Shown here: one piece after another, positions 1 to 5,369 of the stretch
Layout of the letters: every line of letters starts with the position of its first letter
Position numbering within the stretch: the first letter of the stretch is position 1
Assembly: GCA_007132315.1 (NCBI GenBank)
Contig: SLOW01000336.1
Coordinates: forward strand, 1 to 9,183
DNA from: Opitutales bacterium
GTDB taxonomy: Bacteria > Verrucomicrobiota > Verrucomicrobiia > Opitutales > T3Sed10-336
DNA length: 9,183 nt
Direction of reading: 5' to 3'
Program-made: the position numbers and the translations under genes
Notes under the pieces: model-generated
The model's database searches: none
What the model saw: the letters and a program-made list of their open reading frames with translations, nothing else
What the model was told of the DNA's origin: nothing

Positions 1-75
1 ACGACGGTTTATCGCCGACAGGCGGAGCGGTTTCGGGAATTACTCGAAAAATCGCTGCGACCGTCGGAAGTTTGA
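1..75 (+). CDS. C-terminal end of an unidentified protein (partial)
   Basis: Frame 1 is open from the window edge to a TGA at 73-75, giving 24 residues that begin TTVYRRQAERF and end LRPSEV. The segment is charged and looks helical (RRQAERFRELLEKSL). It is too short to assign a family. It could be the tail of a real upstream gene or an open frame by chance. An AT-rich stretch follows directly and contains TATAAT at 82-87, which could be a -10 element for the antitoxin remnant downstream, but no convincing -35 lies at the right distance. Confidence 0.4.
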   Translation, partial: TTVYRRQAERFRELLEKSLRPSEV

Positions 76-107
76 TAATAATATAATGCCAGACCAGACT
101 TGGTACG

Positions 108-281
108 ACGAAGCTCGTCAATATCCCGAACGCCAAAACCCATCTCTCCCGATTGGTGGAGGACGTGGTTGCGGGAGAGGAAGTCGTGATCGCCAAAGCG
201 GGCAAACCCATGGTCCGGCTTACCGCCCACGACGAGACCCGGAAACCGCGGACACTGGGGCTCCTGCAGGGAGCGGCGTGA
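108..281 (+). pseudogene. Phd/YefM-type antitoxin remnant, start lost and C-terminus truncated
   Basis: The reading frame 108-281 translates to TKLVNIPNAKTHLSRLVEDV, then VAGEEVVIAKAGKPMVRL and a short tail ending LGLLQGAA. This matches the N-terminal DNA-binding fold of Phd/YefM (VapB-like) antitoxins, which typically read M-x-x-VNIxEAKxxLSxLxxxVxxGEEVxIxKxGKPVARL. No ATG, GTG or TTG exists in this frame between the stop at 84-86 and the conserved region. An ACG stands at 108-110, where ATG would be expected directly before Lys-Leu. TGA at 279-281 ends the frame after about 57 residues, whereas family members usually run about 75-90 and carry a toxin-binding C-terminal tail. No PIN-domain or RelE-like toxin follows before trmB. 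I read it as a decayed orphan antitoxin. ACG initiation or a sequencing error are the alternatives. Confidence 0.6.
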
Positions 282-377
282 TTCCGGGCGCCGGCTGTTG
301 CGAAGGACACGGGTCTTCCCTGAATCTCGCGCGGGAAAGCGGGGGAATGGGACGGAATCCATCCTGAAGGTTGAACC

Positions 378-406
378 TGTTGTGTTCTTTGTGCTTCTTG
401 TGGTTT
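378..406 (+). repeat. Nonamer tandem repeat (TTGTG every 9 nt) upstream of trmB
   Basis: Three consecutive 9-nt units read TGTTGTGTT, CTTTGTGCT and TCTTGTGGT, with TTGTG recurring at 380, 389 and 398. On the minus strand this is the AACCACAAG-AAGCACAAAG type of sequence, whose spurious translation (NHKKHKEHN) is a familiar false ORF in many environmental genomes. It lies about 20 nt before the chosen trmB start. The 146 nt between the antitoxin remnant and trmB (282-427) otherwise show no gene I can support. Confidence 0.65.
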
Positions 407-427
407 TCCAGACAGAGATTGTCGGAC

Positions 428-1054
428 ATGAAACATCCATACGCCTGTGCCACGCCACCGGAGAAGATTTCCGAGCATCATCGACGTGTTCTGAATACTC
501 GCCGCCGGAATCTGTTGTCGGCACTCGCCCGCCTGCCGCGCGGGCGCGAACCCTACGACCTGGAAATCGGCTGCGGGCACGGACACTTCCTGGCCGGGTA
601 CGCCCGGGCGCACCCGAATCGCTTTTGCATCGGCATCGACATTGCCGGCGCGCGGTTGGAGCGCGCTCAACGCAAGACCGACCGGGCCGGCGTGGACAAC
701 GTTGGCTGGATTCACGGCGACGCGACTCTTTTTCTGGATAGTGTTCCGGAACATCTCCGATTCTCGCGCGTGTTTATCCTGTTTCCCGACCCCTGGCCCA
801 AAAAGCGCCACCATAAACACCGCCTGGTCGGCCCCGAATTCCTAAAACGCCTGGCTTCGCTTTGCCGCCCCCGCGCCGAGCTGTATTTTCGCAGCGACCA
901 TATCCCCTACGTGGAAGCGGTTGAGGCGGCCTTGGCCGCCAGTCCCCGCTGGTCTCCGGAATCCCCTGAAACGTGGCCCTGGGAAAGCAGGACGGTGTTC
1001 CAGGATCTGGCCCCGAGCTACCGTTCGCTGGTGGCGCGAAAGGTTGACAATTGA
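428..1054 (+). CDS. trmB: tRNA (guanine-N7-)-methyltransferase TrmB
   Basis: This gene encodes the SAM-dependent enzyme that makes m7G46 in the variable loop of tRNAs. The 208-residue product has the SAM-binding motif EIGCGHG (46-52), an acidic ribose contact in GIDIAG (69-74), the family signature FPDPWPKKRHHKHRL (119-133), and FRSDHIPY (154-161), where D157 matches the conserved Asp of the family. Length fits bacterial TrmB (about 200-240). The usual C-terminal T-x-F-E motif appears here as TVFQ (189-192), so the expected Glu is Gln. I chose ATG 428 because it precedes MKHPYA directly; the in-frame TTG at 371 would translate the nonamer repeat. No strong Shine-Dalgarno is seen. It is transcribed toward the small minus-strand ORF, with 27 nt between their stop codons. 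It has no functional tie to the atp operon. Confidence 0.95.
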   Translation: MKHPYACATPPEKISEHHRRVLNTRRRNLLSALARLPRGREPYDLEIGCGHGHFLAGYARAHPNRFCIGIDIAGARLERAQRKTDRAGVDNVGWIHGDATLFLDSVPEHLRFSRVFILFPDPWPKKRHHKHRLVGPEFLKRLASLCRPRAELYFRSDHIPYVEAVEAALAASPRWSPESPETWPWESRTVFQDLAPSYRSLVARKVDN

Positions 1055-1081
1055 TCATCCATGACGAGGCCGGGGTTCCGG

Positions 1082-1294
1082 TCAGATAATCTCCAGCCAG
1101 GCGATCAGAAAAATTTGAAGCAGGACCGCGCAGCCCAGGAGGACCAGGGTGATGACGTGAAACGGGTCGAGTGCCATGTGCCGACCGGGCCGCCGGCGAA
1201 CGGGTCGTTTTCGCTCCGGTCGTTCCGGGCGGCGACGCCGTTTCTTTCGGTAGAGGTCGCCCAGTCCGCCGGTCAGATTGTCGTTGGCCGCCAT
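1082..1294 (-). CDS. Small Arg-rich single-pass membrane protein, unknown function
   Basis: This 70-residue ORF lies between trmB (convergent) and atpB (divergent). Residues 16-38 are very basic (YRKKRRRRPERPERKRPVRR). Residues about 47-67 form one strongly hydrophobic helix (ITLVLLGCAVLLQIFLIAW), followed by LEII at the C-terminus. The positive-inside rule predicts a cytoplasmic N-terminus. The start is ATG at 1294-1292, preceded by GGAAG about 10 nt upstream; the frame contains no earlier start codon. I do not recognise the family. It occupies the place where atpI or atpZ often precedes atpB, but it is on the opposite strand and does not resemble AtpI, which has more membrane helices. The sharp split between basic and hydrophobic halves argues for a real protein. 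A chance ORF is still possible. Confidence 0.5.
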   Translation of the reverse strand: MAANDNLTGGLGDLYRKKRRRRPERPERKRPVRRRPGRHMALDPFHVITLVLLGCAVLLQIFLIAWLEII

Positions 1295-1322
1295 GGTGAT
1301 TCTTCCGGCGGGAACATTCTCG

Positions 1323-1328
1323 CCTCCT
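1323..1328 (-). promoter_or_regulatory. Strong Shine-Dalgarno (AGGAGG) on the minus strand
   Basis: The minus strand reads AGGAGG, five bases (CGAGA), then ATG at 1317-1315. That ATG opens only a 14-codon frame (MFPPEESPWRPTTI) ending in TGA at 1275-1273, inside and out of frame with the 70-residue membrane protein ORF. It could be a leader peptide translated with coupling to that ORF, or a sign that the true start differs because of a frameshift. Confidence 0.4.
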
Positions 1329-1392
1329 ATTGGTCAACTTGGCGAATCCAGGGGCCTGGCCGCAAGCACAAAGCGCGGCGTCATCCGGCCCG

Positions 1393-1430
1393 GTTTCGTG
1401 TTTCCGTTGATGGAAACGGGGAAACGGGGT
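1393..1430. repeat. Inverted and tandem GAAACGGGG repeats in the trmB-atpB gap
   Basis: GTTTCC at 1400-1405 pairs with GGAAAC at 1412-1417 across a 6-nt loop, and GTTTC at 1393-1397 can pair with GAAAC at 1421-1425. The right side is also a direct repeat (GAAACGGGG twice, 1413-1430). It lies in the 235-nt stretch that must hold the promoters of atpB and of the divergent small ORF. I find no convincing -35/-10 pair there: TTGACC at 1448-1453 has no good -10 at standard spacing. A regulatory role is inference only. Confidence 0.35.
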
Positions 1431-1529
1431 GATTTTCATTTTCTATGTTGACCTCGGGGCGGCCGGAACGCATGTCTTTATCCTTTACCGTGATCGCCAC
1501 CAATCGAAAGGCTAATCAGGCGTTTCTGA

Positions 1530-2402
1530 ATGTACCGTATTAGGACAGGACTTTTCTCGATATTCACCTTGCTCTTTCTGGGAAGCGCCGCGCACGCCCA
1601 TGCCTCGGTGCCTCCGGGACCCGACATCCTCACCGAGGTGTTCGGTATCCCGATTACCAACAGCATGATAACGAGTTGGGTCATTTCCATCGGCATCATT
1701 CTGCTCATCCGTTGGCTGATCAAGCGGCCCACCATGGTCCCCCACCGCGGGCAGGCTATCGTGGAAAGCATTTTCGAAGGCATCAAGGGCCTGATCGAGC
1801 CGATCGTCGGAAAGCACATGGTTCGTCCGGTCTTCCCTCTGCTGGTCGGGTTGTTCGTCTTCATCCTCCTGCACAACTGGTCCGGCCTGTTGCCGGGGGT
1901 TGGAACCATCGGCTGGGGCGAGGATCGTCCCGAAGGGTTTTACGTTACCGAGAAGCTCATCCGCCCGGGCAACACCGACCTCAACACCACCCTGGCGCTG
2001 GCGTTGCTCGGCATGCTCGCCTGGTTCTATTTCATTTTCCGGTACGCCGGACCAAAGGTGATCTGGCATGATCTGTTCGGCAATAAGGCGAGCAAGACGG
2101 AAACCCCGGTGGTCATCTACTACATGCTGATCCCGATCTTTCTGATGGTCGGTGTCATCGAGCTCATTTCCATCGCTTTCCGCCCGGTTTCACTCTCCCT
2201 GCGTCTCTACGGGAACATGTTCGGTGGAGAAAATCTGCTCATGAGTATGAGCGATTTCTTCGCCTGGATTGTGCCCATACCCTTCTACTTTTTCGAGTTC
2301 ATGGTGGGCATCATTCAAGCTTCCATCTTCATCATGCTGATCGCGATCTACATCGGTCTGATCTGCAACCACGAAGGCGGGGAAGGGGAGGACGCCCACT
2401 GA
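1530..2402 (+). CDS. atpB: F0F1 ATP synthase subunit a
   Basis: This is the integral membrane subunit a of F0, forming the proton half-channels beside the c-ring. The product has 290 residues. The key motif SLSLRLYGNMFGGE (221-234) holds the essential Arg225 (equivalent to E. coli R210) and Glu234 (E219). Q263 in IIQASIF matches E. coli Q252. Several hydrophobic helices are evident, for example 48-64, 101-115, 154-171, 195-213 and 245-277. Unlike E. coli, the N-terminus looks like a signal peptide: basic MYRIR, hydrophobic LFSIFTLLFLGSA, then AHAHA with possible cleavage after Ala23 or Ala25. ATG 1530 follows ATCAGG about 9 nt upstream, a weak ribosome site. It is the first gene of the operon. 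No atpI or atpZ precedes it on the same strand. Confidence 0.97.
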   Translation: MYRIRTGLFSIFTLLFLGSAAHAHASVPPGPDILTEVFGIPITNSMITSWVISIGIILLIRWLIKRPTMVPHRGQAIVESIFEGIKGLIEPIVGKHMVRPVFPLLVGLFVFILLHNWSGLLPGVGTIGWGEDRPEGFYVTEKLIRPGNTDLNTTLALALLGMLAWFYFIFRYAGPKVIWHDLFGNKASKTETPVVIYYMLIPIFLMVGVIELISIAFRPVSLSLRLYGNMFGGENLLMSMSDFFAWIVPIPFYFFEFMVGIIQASIFIMLIAIYIGLICNHEGGEGEDAH

Positions 2403-2419
2403 GGATCAAATAAAATTTT

Positions 2420-2475
2420 CCGGTCCGGGACCATGGTTCCGTTAAGAGAACTGCAAAACAACGTGGACGGACCGG
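2420..2475 (+). promoter_or_regulatory. Possible long-range RNA stem before atpE
   Basis: CCGGTCCG at 2420-2427 is exactly complementary to CGGACCGG at 2468-2475, with 40 nt between. Inside, GGTC-CGG-GACC (2422-2432) offers a competing small hairpin. The 41 nt after the stem, up to the atpE ATG at 2517, are A-rich, and the only purine-rich site (AGGAA at 2486-2490) is too far upstream to be a normal Shine-Dalgarno. The layout is a structured block followed by an open, A-rich initiation region before the most highly expressed subunit of the operon. Confidence 0.4.
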
Positions 2476-2516
2476 GGGAACGCTCAGGAAATACGTAAGT
2501 AAAACAAGTACCGAAA

Positions 2517-2735
2517 ATGAACCTACTACCAATGTTATTCGCCGAATTCGCCGGCAACCTCCAGATCGGTCTCGCCGCTCTGGGAATTCCGATCGGGATC
2601 GGCTTGATCGGCTTCAAGGCCGTCGAGGCCGTCGGCCGCAATCCGGGCGCCTCGACCAAGATCCTCGTGCAGTCGATTATCGCCATGGCTTTCGCCGAAG
2701 CGATCATCTTCTTCGTGATCTTCCTGGGGACCTAG
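2517..2735 (+). CDS. atpE: F0F1 ATP synthase subunit c
   Basis: This is the proteolipid that forms the rotating c-ring. It has 72 residues and two membrane helices (about 14-36 and 50-70) joined by a polar loop R41-N42-P43, matching the RQP loop of E. coli at the same positions. The ion-binding carboxylate is Glu61 in AMAFAEAIIFF. No Gln sits in helix 1, and Ala rather than Ser/Thr follows Glu61, so the Na+-binding signature is absent and proton coupling is likely. Helix 1 keeps a Gly-rich face (G23, G27, G29, G32) but has Pro25 and Phe33 where Ala and Gly are usual. ATG 2517 gives MNLLPMLFAEF; Met6 is an alternative start. A strong hairpin follows the gene. Confidence 0.95.
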   Translation: MNLLPMLFAEFAGNLQIGLAALGIPIGIGLIGFKAVEAVGRNPGASTKILVQSIIAMAFAEAIIFFVIFLGT

Positions 2736-2745
2736 ATCTCCACCT

Positions 2746-2773
2746 GGCGGCGGAGGGCCATCCTTCCGCCGCC
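2746..2773 (+). promoter_or_regulatory. 12-bp GC-rich hairpin between atpE and atpF
   Basis: GGCGGCGGAGGG (2746-2757) pairs with CCTTCCGCCGCC (2762-2773) around the loop CCAT. It has 12 pairs, one of them G-U, and begins 10 nt after the atpE stop. No U-tract follows, so full termination is unlikely. Hairpins after atpE are known in other atp operons to favour c-subunit mRNA by protecting its 3' end or partly attenuating downstream transcription; that role here is inference. Confidence 0.7.
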
Positions 2774-2811
2774 ATCCCTTACTTTAGAGGAAACACCAGA
2801 AACAGCGGGTT

Positions 2812-3357
2812 ATGATTGAGTCTTCATTGATACTGGCGGATTTGGGCGGGAAAGTCGCCGAGGTCAGCGAACGCTTCGGCATCCAGTGGTCTCTGCTGAT
2901 CGCCCAGGCCATCAACTTCCTCATTGTTCTTTACGTCCTGTACCGCTTCGCCCTGAAGCCGGTGCTGGCGACGTTGGACAAGCGTCAGGCCGAGATCAAG
3001 GCCGGTCTCGATTACGCCGAGGAGATGAAACGTAAGCTGGCCGATGCGGAGGAAAAGCAGAAGCAGATGCTCAAGGACGCTTCCCGGCAGGCGAAAAAAT
3101 CCATCGAGGAAGCCCGGCAGGCCGCTAAGGAGTACCAGGAGAAGCAAACCCGCGACGCCAACGAGCGCGCGGCGGCCCTGGTCAAGAAGGCCGAGGAATC
3201 CATCGAAATGGAGCGCCGGAAAATGCTGGCCGAGGTTCGCGAGGAGATTTCCCGGCTGGTGGTCATGACCACGTCGCGGGTTCTGGGCAAGGAACTGTCC
3301 GAAGAGGAGCGCAACCGCTTCCTCAACGCCGCGTCCGAGGACTTGCGGAAGAACTGA
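2812..3357 (+). CDS. atpF: F0F1 ATP synthase subunit b
   Basis: This subunit forms the peripheral stalk linking subunit a to delta and alpha. It has 181 residues: a 20-odd residue N-terminal segment (MIESSLILADLGGKVAEVSE), one membrane helix at about 27-46 (SLLIAQAINFLIVLYVLYRF), the conserved LKPVL just after it, then a long charged helix (about 56-181) rich in Lys, Glu, Ala and Gln that would form the right-handed coiled coil. The conserved pattern DKRQAEIKAGLDYAEE starts the cytoplasmic part. There is a single atpF copy, with no b' gene, so a b homodimer is expected. AGAGG lies about 21 nt before ATG 2812, too far for a normal site. The gene ends 6 nt before atpH, suggesting coupled translation. 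Confidence 0.95.
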   Translation: MIESSLILADLGGKVAEVSERFGIQWSLLIAQAINFLIVLYVLYRFALKPVLATLDKRQAEIKAGLDYAEEMKRKLADAEEKQKQMLKDASRQAKKSIEEARQAAKEYQEKQTRDANERAAALVKKAEESIEMERRKMLAEVREEISRLVVMTTSRVLGKELSEEERNRFLNAASEDLRKN

Positions 3358-3363
3358 TTTGCG

Positions 3364-3759
3364 ATGACCGGCAAAGAGCGCATCAAACGTTACGCCCGCG
3401 AGTTGCTCAACATGAGCCTTGACGACGGCCGAGTGGATCCGGAGCGGGTCGAGGCCGTGCTGGCGACGCTCGAAAAGGCGCCGCCGCGTAATTACCTGTC
3501 AATCCTGCGCGCTTACGCCAAACGCGTGGCGCGCGAACTGGCCCGCGGCCAGGCGGTCATCGAATACGCCGGAGGTCTGGAGGACTCGGCGGCGGAGGCT
3601 CTGGCTGCCAGCTTTTCTCGCCACTACGGCCGCGCCATCACGCCGATCAAACGACCCAATCCCGACCTGATCGCCGGTCTGCGCATCCGCGTCGATTGCG
3701 ACGTGTACGAACATGCCGTCGCCTCCCGCCTGCACTCCCTGGCCCGCGACGTCGCCTGA
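3364..3759 (+). CDS. atpH: F0F1 ATP synthase subunit delta, short form
   Basis: Delta joins the b stalk to the top of the alpha3beta3 head. The C-terminal part is clear: RPNPDLIAGLRIRVDCDVYE (from about residue 97) followed by HAVASRLHSL matches the conserved delta C-terminus (N-x-x-L-I-G-G-x-x-I-x-x-x-x-x-x-x-D-x-S-x-x-x-x-L). At 131 residues it is about 45 shorter than E. coli delta (177), and the missing part is in the N-terminal helical bundle that grips alpha. The frame begins cleanly at ATG 3364, 6 nt after atpF. From memory, Verrucomicrobiota and some others have similar short delta proteins with the DGRVDxxRVxAVL and PRxYL patterns seen here. It is therefore probably a lineage form, not a truncation. 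Confidence 0.88.
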   Translation: MTGKERIKRYARELLNMSLDDGRVDPERVEAVLATLEKAPPRNYLSILRAYAKRVARELARGQAVIEYAGGLEDSAAEALAASFSRHYGRAITPIKRPNPDLIAGLRIRVDCDVYEHAVASRLHSLARDVA

Positions 3760-3794
3760 ACGAATCCTTTTCCCTTTTTTCAAGAATTTAAGCC

Positions 3795-5333
3795 ATGAGC
3801 TCAGTAATCGAACAGATCGAACAGCGGATCAGCCAACTGGAAACCCGCTCCGTCAAGAAAAACACCGGCAACGTCCTCGCCGTCGCGGACGGTGTGGCGC
3901 GTGTGGACGGCCTTTCGGACGTCATGTACAACGAGATGGTCGAGTTTCCCGGCAACGTGACCGGCATCGCCCTCAACCTTGAGGAAGACGAGGTCGGCTG
4001 CGTGATCCTGGGCGACGCCGGACACATCAAGGAGGGCGATGAAGTCAGCACCACCGGCCGCCTGCTGTCGATTCCGGTCGGGAAGCAGTTGCTGGGACGC
4101 GTGGTGGACGCCATCGGCGGGCCGGTTGACGGCAAGGGCCCGATCGAAGCCAAGGAGCATTTTCCCATCGAGAAGATCGCCCCGGGCATCATCGCCCGGA
4201 AGTCGGTGGACCAGCCGCTGCACACCGGGATCATGGCGGTGGACGCGATGATTCCCATCGGGCGCGGCCAGCGCGAGCTCATCATCGGCGACCGGGGTAC
4301 CGGCAAAACCACCATCGCGATCGATACCATCATCAATCAGGCGCGCATCAACAAGCAGGGCGCCGAATCCGGCGATCCCGATTTCCGCCCGGTCTATTCC
4401 ATCTATGTCGCGGTCGGCCAGAAAAACTCCAACATCGCCCGGACCATCGACGTCTTGGAGGAAACCGGCGCCCTGGAGTACACCGTCGTGGTGACCGCGC
4501 CCGCCGCCGACAACGCCGCCAACCAGTACCTCGCGCCCTACGCCGGCGCCGCCATCGGTGAGTGGTTCATGCAAAACGGCATGGACGCCCTGATCGTCTA
4601 TGACGACCTCTCGAAACACGCCGCCGCCTACCGCCAGATTTCCCTGGTTCTGAAGCGCCCCTCCGGGCGCGAGGCCTATCCCGGCGACGTATTCTACCTG
4701 CACTCCCGCCTGCTGGAGCGCTCCGCCCGGGTGGATGAAGCCAATGGCGGCGGGTCGTTGACCGGCCTGCCCATCATTGAAACGCAGGCCGGCGACGTCT
4801 CCGCCTACATTCCGACCAATGTCATCTCCATCACCGACGGGCAGATCTACCTGGAGACCGACTTGTTCAACCAGGGTATCCGCCCCGCGATTTCGGTCGG
4901 GCTTTCGGTGTCCCGGGTCGGTTCCGCCGCGCAGGTCAAGGCGACCAAGCAGGTGGCCGGAAAGATCAAGCTCCAACTCGCGCAGTATCGCGAGCTCGCG
5001 GCTTTTGCCCAGTTCGGATCCGACCTCGACGCCAAGACCAAAGCCCAGCTCGACCGCGGGGCGCGGGTGGTGGAAATTTTCAAGCAACGCCTGTACAACC
5101 CGATTCCGATGGAGCAGCAGGTGGCCACTCTCTGGGGAATCGAGAACGGCTATTACGATTCGATCGACAGCAAGAAGATTGTGCAAGCCGCCGTCAATTT
5201 CCGCGAACACATCACCGCCCGGAAAACCGCCCTCCTGGAAAGAATCCTCAAGGAGGGCGCGATTTCGGACGAGATCGCGAAGGAATTGAAAGCCGCCTAC
5301 GAGGAGTGGAAACCGAGCTTCGACGCCTCCTGA
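3795..5333 (+). CDS. atpA: F0F1 ATP synthase subunit alpha
   Basis: This is the non-catalytic nucleotide-binding subunit of F1. It has 512 residues, the usual length. The N-terminal beta-barrel covers about 20-95. The Walker A motif GDRGTGKT is at 165-172 (E. coli has GDRQTGKT). The arginine finger that reaches the beta active site is Arg374 in SVGLSVSRVGSAAQ (E. coli R376). The conserved VYDDLSKHAAAYRQ (268-281) and PAISVGLS (364-371) are intact, and the C-terminal helical domain ends WKPSFDAS. The amphipathic N-terminus (SSVIEQIEQRISQLE) is the expected contact with delta. It starts 35 nt after atpH; no clear Shine-Dalgarno precedes ATG 3795 (TTCAAGAATTTAAGCC). Nothing suggests loss of function. 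Confidence 0.98.
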   Translation: MSSVIEQIEQRISQLETRSVKKNTGNVLAVADGVARVDGLSDVMYNEMVEFPGNVTGIALNLEEDEVGCVILGDAGHIKEGDEVSTTGRLLSIPVGKQLLGRVVDAIGGPVDGKGPIEAKEHFPIEKIAPGIIARKSVDQPLHTGIMAVDAMIPIGRGQRELIIGDRGTGKTTIAIDTIINQARINKQGAESGDPDFRPVYSIYVAVGQKNSNIARTIDVLEETGALEYTVVVTAPAADNAANQYLAPYAGAAIGEWFMQNGMDALIVYDDLSKHAAAYRQISLVLKRPSGREAYPGDVFYLHSRLLERSARVDEANGGGSLTGLPIIETQAGDVSAYIPTNVISITDGQIYLETDLFNQGIRPAISVGLSVSRVGSAAQVKATKQVAGKIKLQLAQYRELAAFAQFGSDLDAKTKAQLDRGARVVEIFKQRLYNPIPMEQQVATLWGIENGYYDSIDSKKIVQAAVNFREHITARKTALLERILKEGAISDEIAKELKAAYEEWKPSFDAS

Positions 5334-5369
5334 GCCGCGGAGCCACCTAAGAAGCGGAATACGTAATCC

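Noticed and set aside
371..427. TTG at 371 as trmB start
   Set aside because: It would add 19 residues translated from the nonamer repeat; ATG 428 fits the family better.
1068..1083. Hairpin GGCCGG-GGTT-CCGGTC as a bidirectional terminator between trmB and the small ORF
   Set aside because: It is short, has a wobble pair and no T-run on either side, and overlaps the stop codon of the minus-strand ORF.
2487..2498. Shared GGAA(A)TACGTAA upstream of atpE (2487-2498) and atpG (5356-5366)
   Set aside because: The exact shared word is short, its distance to the start differs, and other atp genes lack it. Coincidence is adequate.
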